A stretch of DNA of 64,000 bases from JAGIBJ01 sp032119595 (GTDB lineage: Bacteria > Actinomycetota > Thermoleophilia > Solirubrobacterales > Solirubrobacteraceae). A model generated the notes under the pieces. That model made no database searches, had not been told where the DNA came from, and saw nothing but the letters and a program-made list of their open reading frames with translations. Positions 26,036 through 34,240 of the stretch are shown here, piece by piece. The position numbers were made by a program, and so were the translations under genes. Position 1 is the first letter of the stretch, and each line of letters opens with the position of its first letter. The stretch spans positions 62,001-126,000 of the forward strand of contig JAUMBQ010000003.1 of the NCBI GenBank assembly GCA_032119595.1, read 5' to 3'.

Positions 26036-27441
26036 GGGCCGACGATGGTGCCGGTGCCGACGACGAGGTCGCCGTCGAGGAGGCAGGCCGACTGGCCTGG
26101 GGCGACGCCGGCGAAGGGCTCGTCGAGGTGCAGGGTGGTGCCGTCCAGGCGGCAGGCGATGTCCCGCGAGTGGTAGCGCAGACGGACGGAACGGACGTCT
26201 GCCTGCGATCGGTGCAGCGCGACCCCGGTGAGCTCGACGGTGCTCGTCAAGAGCTCCTCGACCTCACCGACCGTGACGGTGTTCGCGTCGACGTCCGTGG
26301 CGATCACGTACCGGACCGGGCCGCCGCCGAGGCCGATGCCGCGACGCTGACCGACCGTGAAGTGGTGGGCGCCGTGATGGGTGCCGACGACCTCGCCGGA
26401 CGTCGTGATGATCGTGCCGGGCTGGTCTTCCAGCCCACCGTGCTGCTGAAGAAAGGCGCGCTTGCCGGTGCCGGCCAGGAAACAGAGGTCCTGCGACTCC
26501 GCGCGCTTGGCGACGCTGATGCCCGCCTCGAGGGCAAGTTCACGCACCTGTGGCTTCCTCAGGTGGCCGAGCGGGAATCGAAGGCGCGCAAGCGTCGACG
26601 GAGCGAGGCCCGCGAGCATGTAGGCCTGGTCCTTGGCTGGGTCGACCCCGGCGCGCAGGAGCCCCTCTTCGAGCTGCGCGTAGTGCCCGGTGATCAAGGT
26701 CGCCGCTCCCACGCGGTCGGCGAGGTCGACCATCGCGTCAATACGGACGTTGCCGTTGCACTTGATGCACGGGTTCGGCGTCGCGCCCGCCCGGTGGCCT
26801 TCCAGGTAGGGCTCGACGACGCCAGCGCGGAAGGCGTCGCGCAGGTCCATCGTGAGATGCGGGAGGCCGGCGCGGTGCGCGACCGAGCGGGCGATCCGCA
26901 CGGCGCTGGCCGAGCAGCACGACTTGTCGGCGTCGTTCTCCGGGCTGCGCCACAGCTCGAGCGTCACGCAGATCACGTCCCTCCCGGCCTGCTGCTCCAG
27001 AACGGCGGCGACGGCACTGTCGACGCCTCCGCTGAGCGCCACCAGCACGCGATTGGGATCGTTCGACGCCCGGGGCGGGGCGGCCGCCACGGCCGCGCCG
27101 AGGGCCGTCGCCAGAGCGTCGGCCGCGAGGTCGGCGGCGTGGAACTTGCCCGGCGACAACTCACCGAGTTCGGCGCTGATCGCGGCGGCGTCCACGCGCG
27201 CGGCATCGAAGATCGACTCGCCCTCGATGAGCGTGACGGCCGCGCTCGCGGCAGCCGTTGCCGCGCCGCAGCCGCTGGCGTCGAAACCGGCGCCGGTGAT
27301 CGTCTGACCGTCGGTCGCGACGCGAATTCGGATCAGGTCGCCGCAGGCCGCGCCGCCGGCGATCCCGGCATAGGCGTCGGCCGGATGCGCCCCGAGACCG
27401 GTCGGGTGCTGCAGATGCTCTGCGAAACGCTCATCGGGCAC
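26029..27441 (-). CDS. mnmA: tRNA 2-thiouridylase MnmA fused to an N-terminal IscU/NifU-like domain
   Basis: 470 residues, about 100 longer than usual MnmA. The C-terminal part (from about 128) is MnmA, which thiolates U34 of tRNA Lys/Glu/Gln: PP-loop LVALSGGVDSAVAAVLE, catalytic Cys in NPCIKCN, GHYAQLEEGLL, KDQAYMLAGL, and the second Cys in ESQDLCFLAGTGKRAF. The first 118 residues align with IscU-type scaffolds: GGAACGDLIRIRV (first Cys), DASGCGAATAAASAA (second Cys) and GKFHAADLAADAL, where scaffolds have HC. The third ligand Cys is therefore Ala, so classic cluster assembly is unlikely; a sulfur-relay or structural role is inferred. The start is GTG at 27441. Confidence 0.93.
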   Translation of the reverse strand: MPDERFAEHLQHPTGLGAHPADAYAGIAGGAACGDLIRIRVATDGQTITGAGFDASGCGAATAAASAAVTLIEGESIFDAARVDAAAISAELGELSPGKFHAADLAADALATALGAAVAAAPPRASNDPNRVLVALSGGVDSAVAAVLEQQAGRDVICVTLELWRSPENDADKSCCSASAVRIARSVAHRAGLPHLTMDLRDAFRAGVVEPYLEGHRAGATPNPCIKCNGNVRIDAMVDLADRVGAATLITGHYAQLEEGLLRAGVDPAKDQAYMLAGLAPSTLARLRFPLGHLRKPQVRELALEAGISVAKRAESQDLCFLAGTGKRAFLQQHGGLEDQPGTIITTSGEVVGTHHGAHHFTVGQRRGIGLGGGPVRYVIATDVDANTVTVGEVEELLTSTVELTGVALHRSQADVRSVRLRYHSRDIACRLDGTTLHLDEPFAGVAPGQSACLLDGDLVVGTGTIVGPG

Positions 27442-27504
27442 GTCTTCAGGGTACGCGCCTGCGCGCGGCTACCCCGGAGTCGTCACGTTCCCGAGTCTGT
27501 GGCG

Positions 27505-28257
27505 CTACTTCGTCGCTGACGCGACGGGCTTGGTGAGCGTCGCCGAGCTGGTGAGGCGATCGATGCGCGCCGTGCTGACCAGGCCGCCGAGGACCTTGGC
27601 CTGGTTGTTCGGGGCGATCACGATGGTCGAGGGGATCTGGCCGAGTGAAAGGCCACTGAGAAGACCGTCGTAGCGTCCGACGTCCTTGACCGGCACGTAA
27701 TACACGCGCACTTTCCCGCCGCGACGATTGATGTCCTTCTGGAGGCGGCGGTAGACGATCTTGTCCTCTTTGCCGGTCTTGGACCAGACGAGAACGATGA
27801 CGGCGCGGCGCTTCTTGAGGTCGGCCTGAATCTTGGTGATGACCTTGTTGGCGCGCTCTTGTGCGGCGCTGACCTTGGTCTTGCCAGTCTTGGTGCCGGC
27901 GGCTGCGGCCGGCGTCGTGGGCTTCGGTGTCGCCGCCGCTGAGGGAGCGGCAGCCGCAGGCGTCGTGGCCGCAGTCGCGGGGGCGGCTGGCGTCGTTTCG
28001 CCGGTCTGCGCTTCGCTCGACTTGACTGCGGAATCCGCCGCGGCAGCGCCGTTCTTGGCGGTCTCGACGATCTTGCCGGCGCCGGTCTGCGCGGCAGCAC
28101 CGCCGGCGTTCGCAGCGGGAGTGGTCGCGGCTGGGGTCACGGGCGTTGCCGCCACGTCCTCCGCCGGATCCTTGGGACGCAGCACGGCGAACCACACCAA
28201 AGCGAACACGAGGGCGCCCGCCAGGACGATCTGCATGGGTCGGGATACCTGGTTCAT
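27505..28257 (-). CDS. Membrane-anchored protein with Ala/Pro/Thr linker and thioredoxin-like C-terminus
   Basis: 250 residues. One N-terminal membrane helix (MQIVLAGALVFALVWFAVL), then about 110 residues of Ala/Thr/Pro-rich flexible linker, then a folded C-terminal domain (about 135-250): AVIVLVWSKTGKEDKIVYRR, GGKVRVYYVPVKDVGRYDGL, LGQIPSTIVIAPNN. The order (strand, helix, strand, a cis-Pro-like IPSTIVI) resembles a thioredoxin fold, but there is no CxxC, so it would not be a redox enzyme. Function unknown. It is upstream of mnmA on the same strand (63-base gap). A second open frame on the same strand is a shadow. Confidence 0.65.
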   Translation of the reverse strand: MNQVSRPMQIVLAGALVFALVWFAVLRPKDPAEDVAATPVTPAATTPAANAGGAAAQTGAGKIVETAKNGAAAADSAVKSSEAQTGETTPAAPATAATTPAAAAPSAAATPKPTTPAAAAGTKTGKTKVSAAQERANKVITKIQADLKKRRAVIVLVWSKTGKEDKIVYRRLQKDINRRGGKVRVYYVPVKDVGRYDGLLSGLSLGQIPSTIVIAPNNQAKVLGGLVSTARIDRLTSSATLTKPVASATK

Positions 28258-28467
28258 CCCTCACTATCTCGGCTGTCGATCAGAGAACCTGAGGGGTTCG
28301 CCCCGACAAACTCGCTCACGTCGCGCCCGGTCGGACGGATGTCACCCGGTTGGAGTACGACGTCGATGGCCCGGTGAGGACGCGTGGGGCGCAGCAAGAG
28401 CTTGTCTTAGTCGGCGCGCGTCCGGTGCCACGGCAGCCCCGCCCGCCGGGCGCCGTAGGCTCGCGCT

Positions 28468-29691
28468 GTGGCCGAGCGCGCGATCCAATTCGTCGTTGAG
28501 GTCAGCGAGGCACTGTTGCGTGCCGGCGTACCAGGCAGCCTGGTGCAGCCTCAGGCCATTCGTATCGCCTCGGCGTGCGGAGTTGCCGACCCTCGGGTCG
28601 CCGTGCTTCCGAACCTGATCCTCGCGACGGCTGGGCTCGGTACGCGCGTCGAGCTCAACAGCACGTTGCCAACGGAGCCGGAGCTGCGCCTCGACCAGAT
28701 GGCCGAGGTCCAACGGTTGGCCCGCAACGCCGAGCACGGCCGCGTGGAGCCCGGCGACGGCATCGCGCAACTCCGCGCGATCGAACGACTGCCGCACCGG
28801 TTCGGTGCCGCCGGGGTGGTCGGCGGGCACAGTGTCGTGTCGATCGGGCTATGCCTCGTGCTGCAACCGACGCCTGCGGTGCTCGTCGGCGCTGCTGTCT
28901 TCGGGGCGTTTGTGGGCGGGCTGAAGCTGGTGTCCCGACGGATGCAGGCGCTTCAAGTGCTGCTGCCGTTCACGGCCGCGCTCCTGGTGAGCCTGGTTGC
29001 CTTCGCGGTCGTCCCCGACCGCACGACGCAGGGTTCGCTGCGAGCGCTGATTCCGCCGCTCGTCACCCTCCTCCCGGGCGCGATGCTCACCAGTGCCACG
29101 CTCGACCTCGCCGCAGGTCACGTGATCACGGGGGCAAGCCGATTGGTTGCCGGCACGATGCAGCTCGTGCTTCTGAGTTTGGGCATCGCCATCGGGGCTG
29201 AACTCGCGGGCGCCGAACTCGGTTCGGCGATCAACAACACGCCGATGAACTCCCTTGGCGAGTGGGCGCCTTGGGTAGGCGCGGTGGTGTTCGCCGCAGG
29301 ATGTTTCGTGCACTTCTCGGGCCCGCGCCGAAGCCTCCCGTGGCTCCTGCTCGTGGTCATGACGGCCTTTGTCGGGCAACAGGTCGGCGGTCTCGTGCTG
29401 TCGGATGAACTCGGCGCGTTCTTCGGAGCCGCCGTAGCGACGCCGGTGGCGTCGTGGGTGTCGACGCGGCCGTCCGGTCCGCCGGCCCTGGCCACCCTGA
29501 TGCCCGCCTTTTGGCTGCTGATCCCCGGCGCCGTGGCATTGATCGGCGTCGCACAGTTCGTCGGCTCTCGCGGCGCGAGCGGGACCGGCCACTTCGTCAC
29601 AGCAATGCTGACGTTCGTCCTGATCGGGCTCGGGGTCTACGTGGGGAACGTGATTCAGCTTCGTGCCGTACCGGCACGCAAGTACAGCTGA
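28468..29691 (+). CDS. Threonine/serine exporter family protein (ThrE-like)
   Basis: 407 residues. The N-terminus is the cytosolic ThrE domain (FVVEVSEALLRAGVPGSLVQ, VLPNLILATAGLG, AQLRAIERLP), followed by about ten predicted membrane helices in two halves: five around 115-265 (PTPAVLVGAAVFGAFVGGL, VLLPFTAALLVSLVAFAV, LIPPLVTLLPGAMLTSATLD) and five after 275 (LLLVVMTAFVGQQVGGLVL, LMPAFWLLIPGAVALIGV). The PG-containing motifs LLPGAMLT and LIPGAVAL are family hallmarks. It probably exports threonine, serine or small peptides. The start is near a GTG at 28468. A single-gene unit divergent from the membrane-anchored protein gene. Confidence 0.88.
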   Translation: MAERAIQFVVEVSEALLRAGVPGSLVQPQAIRIASACGVADPRVAVLPNLILATAGLGTRVELNSTLPTEPELRLDQMAEVQRLARNAEHGRVEPGDGIAQLRAIERLPHRFGAAGVVGGHSVVSIGLCLVLQPTPAVLVGAAVFGAFVGGLKLVSRRMQALQVLLPFTAALLVSLVAFAVVPDRTTQGSLRALIPPLVTLLPGAMLTSATLDLAAGHVITGASRLVAGTMQLVLLSLGIAIGAELAGAELGSAINNTPMNSLGEWAPWVGAVVFAAGCFVHFSGPRRSLPWLLLVVMTAFVGQQVGGLVLSDELGAFFGAAVATPVASWVSTRPSGPPALATLMPAFWLLIPGAVALIGVAQFVGSRGASGTGHFVTAMLTFVLIGLGVYVGNVIQLRAVPARKYS

Positions 29692-29711
29692 ACTCAACCC
29701 CAAACCCAAGT

Positions 29712-29735
29712 GCCGCCGCCGGCGCCGGCGGCGGC
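29712..29735. terminator. Perfect 24-bp G+C palindrome between convergent genes
   Basis: A self-complementary run of GCC/GGC units immediately after the ThrE-like gene and before the end of the amidase-like gene; likely a bidirectional terminator. Confidence 0.5.
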
Positions 29736-29809
29736 GCCCAGCCCTCGTGGGCCGCGAACAGCCGATACCGACCCGAACACAGCCCACGACGCCGTCGGCG
29801 CCGGGCCGC

Positions 29810-30790
29810 TCAGGCGGTGACTGCGCCCAGGAAGGCGAACGGCTCGGCCGGCTCAAAGGCGCCGGTCACGTCGCCGACGAGGTCGGGGTGGCCTTGGAGA
29901 TCCAGTTTGCGCACCGGTTGCCCGGCGCTCAGGTCGAGGCCATTGATATCGGCCCAGACGATGTTCGGGGAGAACGATGACTCGAAGAAGTAGAGGCCTC
30001 GACTCAGGGACGACACCGTGCGCCAGATCGTCGACGAGATGTTCGGACGGGCCGGGTCGACCGTGCCGAACGGCTGAGCGGCGTTACGCATCACGCTAAG
30101 AATCTCCGCGACCGCATGCCGATCGGACAACGGCTGCGGCAACCGCTCGACGTAATACGACGCGCGAACGAAACGGTCGGCGGCCTCCGTGGTACCTGGC
30201 AGCGGTGCCGTCCCGCCAAACCCTTCGAATCCCAGGAGGTGCTTGCGCTGCTCCGCGAACGGCGGTGAGTTGGTGGCGACGGTATACGCGCGGTCGTGGT
30301 GCACGTCCATGCGCCCGTCAATGCATTCGATGACGGCCGAATCGCCGGTGACATCGCTCAGGATCAGGTGGACGGTGACCTCCTGGTTGTTGAACGGGTC
30401 AACCTGCTGGGTCAGCTGAATGGGCGTCGATGCCAACGAGGCGACGGCGTCAGCCACCGTGGCAAAACAATCAAGGAAGTACTGGGCCCAGATCGCGGGC
30501 ACGAGTCCAGGCCGCGACAGGTCACGTTCGCCGTAGCTCGACTCTGCCAACCAAAGCACGTGAGCCGCCAACCCGGCCGTGTTCATCCCATCCGTAGTCG
30601 CAACGTCATAGGCGCCGGCGACGACTGAGCCGTAGCTAGCTGTCCAGGTTGCTGCCCCAGGCACAAGACCGTCGCGCTCAATTCCGGCAGGAAACGCCCA
30701 GAGGTTCGTCTGCATGTCGTTGAGCCAGTCCATGTTGCGGCCGACGAAAACGTCGCCCGCGTCGGTTGACCACAAAGCCCTCGTGCACAT
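29810..30790 (-). CDS. Choloylglycine hydrolase/penicillin V acylase-like Ntn hydrolase
   Basis: 326 residues, normal for this family of linear amide hydrolases. The predicted nucleophile is Cys2 (MCTRAL), exposed after Met removal. GRNMDWLND gives the conserved Arg and Asp; VATNSPPFAEQ gives the Asn-Ser-Pro motif, and a later Arg-containing ISSTIWRTVSSLSRGLYFFES resembles the C-terminal conserved region. There is no signal peptide, so it is cytosolic unless processed differently. The substrate could be an acyl-homoserine lactone, a beta-lactam or a bile-salt-like amide; the sequence does not decide. The ATG at 30790 must be correct because Cys follows it directly. Confidence 0.86.
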   Translation of the reverse strand: MCTRALWSTDAGDVFVGRNMDWLNDMQTNLWAFPAGIERDGLVPGAATWTASYGSVVAGAYDVATTDGMNTAGLAAHVLWLAESSYGERDLSRPGLVPAIWAQYFLDCFATVADAVASLASTPIQLTQQVDPFNNQEVTVHLILSDVTGDSAVIECIDGRMDVHHDRAYTVATNSPPFAEQRKHLLGFEGFGGTAPLPGTTEAADRFVRASYYVERLPQPLSDRHAVAEILSVMRNAAQPFGTVDPARPNISSTIWRTVSSLSRGLYFFESSFSPNIVWADINGLDLSAGQPVRKLDLQGHPDLVGDVTGAFEPAEPFAFLGAVTA

Positions 30791-30868
30791 GATTCCCCGT
30801 TGAGTTCGCGTTTGCGACGCCCGGATCCGAGCGTCGCGAGGGCGAACGTACCAGTGGCAGTGGGCGCC

Positions 30869-32662
30869 TCAGACGGCGTCAGGCTGGGCGACCAGGCTTT
30901 TCAGGCCGAGGTCGCGGAGCTGTTTGGGATCGACGGCGTCGGGCGCGCCAGTCAGCGGGTCGGCGCCAGTGGCCGTCTTCGGGAAGGCGATCACGTCGCG
31001 GATCGACTCGCGGCCCGCACAGGTGGCGACGATGCGGTCGATGCCAAACGCGATACCGCCATGCGGCGGAGCGCCGAAGCGCAGCGCGTCGAGCAGGAAG
31101 CCAAAGCGATCCTGAGCCTCGTCGGCGTCGATCCCGAGGATTTCCAGGACCCGCGACTGCACGGCCGGATCGTTGATGCGGATCGAGCCGCCGCCGAGTT
31201 CGCTGCCGTCGACGACGAGGTCGTACGCCCGGGAACGCAGGCTGGCGGGGTCGGAGAGATCACCGGTGGGCGCCGTGAACGGGTGATGGAGCGCGTCGAA
31301 GCGGCCCTCGTCCTCGTTGTACTCGAACATCGGGAAGTCGACGATCCATGTGATCGAGTGCTCGCCCTCGGGAACGATCCCGAAGTAGTCGGCGAGGTGC
31401 AGGCGCAGGGCGCTGAGCACGGGCGCGACGATCTTGGCCTTGTCGCCCACGAAGATCAGCAGGTCGCCGGGGACGGCCTCGAGGACCGCGTTTGCGGCCG
31501 TCGTGCGCTCCTCCCCCAGGAACTTCGCGATCGGCGAGCGCCAGGTGCCGTCTTCCTGGACGAAGGCCCACGCGACGGCCTTGCCGCCGTGCCGCTTGGC
31601 GACCTCGTTGAGGTTGTCGAGTTCCTTGCGGGGGAACTCGCGCTGGCCGGCGTTGATCGCGCGAACCACGCCACCACCGTCGATCACCGACTCGAAGACC
31701 TTGAACTCCGAGCCCTTCAGCGCGTCCGAGACGTCCTTGATCTCCAGGCCGAAGCGCATGTCCGGGCGGTCGTTGCCGAAGCGCAGCATGGCCTCGTCGT
31801 AGCCCATGCGGGGCCACGGCGCGGGGGCCACCTTCAGCCCGCCAACCTCGAAGACCTTCGTCATGAGGCGCTCCATTTCGGCGATGACATCGTCCTCGTC
31901 GACGAAGCTCATCTCCACATCCAGCTGGGTGAACTCTGGCTGGCGATCGGCGCGGAGGTCTTCATCGCGGAAGCAGCGAGCGATTTGGTAGTACCTCTCC
32001 AGGCCGCCGACCATCAGGAGCTGCTTGAAGAGCTGCGGCGACTGCGGGAGCGCGTACACGCTGCCCGGAGAGTTGCGGCTCGGGACGAGGAAGTCGCGGG
32101 CGCCCTCGGGCGTGGACCGCGTGAGGATCGGCGTCTCGATCTCCAGGAAGCCCTGCTCGACGAGGTCCTGTCGCATCACGTTCGTGATCTGCGACCGCAG
32201 GATGAGCGCTTCCTTGAGCGTCTGGCGGCGCAGGTCGATCGCGCGGTACTTGAGGCGGATCTCCTCGGAGACTTTGCTCTCCGTGTCGACCGCGAACGGC
32301 GGCGTGTCGGACTCGGCGAGCACCTGGAGGGCCGTGACGCGGAGCTCGACTTCGCCCGTCGGGAGGTTCGGGTTGACGTGATCGGCACCTCGAAGTTCGA
32401 TCGTGCCGACCGCGGAGATCACGTGCTCGGAGCGCAGGTGCTCGGCGGCCGCGAAGATCTCGGCGCCAGCGTCCGGGTCGATGACGAGCTGCAGGAGGCC
32501 GGTGCGATCACGGAGATCGATGAAGATCAGGCCGCCATGGTCGCGGCGTCGATGCACCCAGCCGGCGACGCGGACCTCGGTGCCGGCGCTGCTTGCATTC
32601 AGATCACCGCTCCAGGCGTCGCGGTACGCGTTGGCGCGCGGTGCGGGCAGACCATGACTCAT
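30869..32662 (-). CDS. aspS: Aspartyl-tRNA synthetase (possibly Asp/Asn type)
   Basis: 597 residues. OB-fold anticodon domain (VRVAGWVHRRRDHGGLIFIDLRD), class II motif 2 with CFRDEDLRADRQPEFTQLDVE, a bacterial GAD insertion (about 290-410), and motif 3 GGIAFGIDRIVA. It attaches aspartate to tRNA-Asp. Whether it also charges tRNA-Asn cannot be told from sequence reading alone. The ATG at 32662 overlaps the hisS stop in ATGA, so hisS-aspS form a coupled pair. Confidence 0.95.
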   Translation of the reverse strand: MSHGLPAPRANAYRDAWSGDLNASSAGTEVRVAGWVHRRRDHGGLIFIDLRDRTGLLQLVIDPDAGAEIFAAAEHLRSEHVISAVGTIELRGADHVNPNLPTGEVELRVTALQVLAESDTPPFAVDTESKVSEEIRLKYRAIDLRRQTLKEALILRSQITNVMRQDLVEQGFLEIETPILTRSTPEGARDFLVPSRNSPGSVYALPQSPQLFKQLLMVGGLERYYQIARCFRDEDLRADRQPEFTQLDVEMSFVDEDDVIAEMERLMTKVFEVGGLKVAPAPWPRMGYDEAMLRFGNDRPDMRFGLEIKDVSDALKGSEFKVFESVIDGGGVVRAINAGQREFPRKELDNLNEVAKRHGGKAVAWAFVQEDGTWRSPIAKFLGEERTTAANAVLEAVPGDLLIFVGDKAKIVAPVLSALRLHLADYFGIVPEGEHSITWIVDFPMFEYNEDEGRFDALHHPFTAPTGDLSDPASLRSRAYDLVVDGSELGGGSIRINDPAVQSRVLEILGIDADEAQDRFGFLLDALRFGAPPHGGIAFGIDRIVATCAGRESIRDVIAFPKTATGADPLTGAPDAVDPKQLRDLGLKSLVAQPDAV

Positions 32663-33990
32663 GCGGAGGTGGCTCCTGAGGAAGTGGGTTCGGAGGGTGC
32701 GGGTTCGGCGTGCGACGCGTCGTGGAGGCGCTGCATCTCGGCGATACGAAGCTCGGTGACGACGTCCGGGAACTCGGCGACCGAGACCTCGCGATCGTCG
32801 GTGCCGCGTCCGCGCAGGACGACATCGTCCTCGCCGCGCACCATCGCAACGTATCGCGCCCCGGAGCGGCTGGCGGCCTTGAGCTGCGCCTTGACCGATC
32901 GGCCGGCGAGGTCGCCCTCGACGTGATGGCCGCCGCGCTGCAGCGTCGATGCGAGCGCGAACGCGGTCCGGCGGGCGCCAGCGTCGGGCTCGGAGGCGAT
33001 GAAGAGCAGCGGCTCGGCGGGCGCGGCGGCGAAGTCTGGGCCGGAGGCGAGCAGCAGGCGCTCGATACCAGCAGCCCAGCCGCAGCCGGGCGTCGGCTGG
33101 CCACCGAGCTGCTGGATGAGGCCGTCGTAGCGGCCTCCCCCACCCACGCCACTCTGGGCGCCGAGGGCGTCCGACGTGAACTCGAAGACGGTGCGCGTGT
33201 AGTAGTCCAGGCCGCGCACGAGCGTCGGGTCGATCTCGTAGTCGACGCCGACGGCGTCGAGCAGCGACTTGACCTCGGCGAAGTGGTCGGCATCCTCCGG
33301 CGAGAGGTGGTCGAGGAGCAGCGGCGCGCCCTTCATGACCTCTTGGGTGCCGGCGTCATCGGCGTCGAAGGCGCGGAGCGGGTTCTCGTCAATCCGGCTC
33401 TTCACATCGTCGGAGACCTGGTCTTCGTGGGCGCGGAGGTAGTCGACGAGCCGCTGGCGGTAGTCGGCGCGGGCCTCGATCGAGCCGAGGCTGCCGAGCC
33501 GCAAGCGGATGCCCTGGGCTCCGACCTGCTTCAGGAGCGTGTCGAGGATCGAGATCAGCTCGGCGTCGACGGCCGGCGCGTCCGTGCCGAGCACCTCGGC
33601 GCCGATCTGCGCGAACTGTCGCTGGCGGCCGGCCTGCGCGCGCTCGTATCGGAAGAACGGGCCGGTGTACCAAAGCTTCACCGGCTGCGGAAGCTTGTGC
33701 ATCCCGTGCTCGATGTAGCTGCGAGCGACCGTTGCGGTGCCTTCGGGGCGGAGCGTCAGCGAGCGTCCGCCGCCGTCCTCGAAGGTGTACATCTCCTTGC
33801 GCACGATGTCGGTCGAGCCACCGACGCCGCGCTTGAAGAGCTCGGTCGCCTCGAACATCGGCGTCTCGATCCGCCGGTAGCCCGCGTTGCCAAGCAACAC
33901 GCCCGCAAGCTCGTTCAAGCGGTCGCGCTTTGCCGCCTCGTCCGGGAGCACGTCGAGCGTCCCGCGCGGAGTACTGAGTCCCTTTGCCAC
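32659..33990 (-). CDS. hisS: Histidyl-tRNA synthetase
   Basis: 443 residues. Starts at GTG 33990 (VAKGLSTPRGTLDVLPDEA), a canonical HisRS N-terminus. Motif 1 (RIETPMFEATELFKR), motif 2 (LTLRPEGTATVARSYIEHG and YTGPFFRYERAQAGRQRQF), the HisA motif LVRGLDYYTRTVFEF, Gly-rich GGGGRYDGL, motif 3 GCGWAAGIERLLLA and an anticodon-binding C-terminus (about 340-430). It charges tRNA-His. The frame is open upstream to 34653 across the repeat elements; that extension is rejected because the conserved protein starts at 33990. Confidence 0.96.
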   Translation of the reverse strand: MAKGLSTPRGTLDVLPDEAAKRDRLNELAGVLLGNAGYRRIETPMFEATELFKRGVGGSTDIVRKEMYTFEDGGGRSLTLRPEGTATVARSYIEHGMHKLPQPVKLWYTGPFFRYERAQAGRQRQFAQIGAEVLGTDAPAVDAELISILDTLLKQVGAQGIRLRLGSLGSIEARADYRQRLVDYLRAHEDQVSDDVKSRIDENPLRAFDADDAGTQEVMKGAPLLLDHLSPEDADHFAEVKSLLDAVGVDYEIDPTLVRGLDYYTRTVFEFTSDALGAQSGVGGGGRYDGLIQQLGGQPTPGCGWAAGIERLLLASGPDFAAAPAEPLLFIASEPDAGARRTAFALASTLQRGGHHVEGDLAGRSVKAQLKAASRSGARYVAMVRGEDDVVLRGRGTDDREVSVAEFPDVVTELRIAEMQRLHDASHAEPAPSEPTSSGATSA

Positions 33991-34103
33991 GCGGGCCAGC
34001 CTACGCGTCTGGCCCGCCGCGCGACCGCTTCCACCGGCGCCCCTGGCCTCCCGGCCGGGGCATGACGCGACCCGCGACGAGTCCAATGGACGCTCGAACC
34101 GCG

Positions 34104-34220
34104 AACTGGGTTGGATTGGGCTGGCATCGCCAGCCGAAACCAACCCAACTTCGCCAGCCGGCGACCCGAACCCAAACTGGGTTGGATTGGGCTGGCATCG
34201 CCAGCCGAAACCAACCCAAC
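34104..34220. repeat. Two copies of a 46-bp hairpin element, 71 bp apart
   Basis: Identical 46-bp copies at 34104-34149 and 34175-34220. Each folds into a two-tier hairpin: outer arms GGGTTGG/CCAACCC and inner arms GGCTGGC/GCCAGCC around a 3-base loop. The spacer between them contains another GCCAGCC. They lie between the hisS start and the end of the cyclase gene. They look like REP/MITE-type non-coding palindromes and may end the leftward cyclase transcript or sit in its path to hisS. Confidence 0.75.
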
Positions 34221-34240
34221 GTCTCGGCCTGCCCGCCGGG

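Noticed and set aside
27446..28264. Second minus-strand frame over the thioredoxin-like gene
   Set aside because: Composition is a shifted copy of the Ala/Pro linker codons; the other frame has a membrane helix and folded domain.
34104..34220. CRISPR or riboswitch
   Set aside because: Only two copies, each a perfect palindrome, with no cas genes and no conserved aptamer core.
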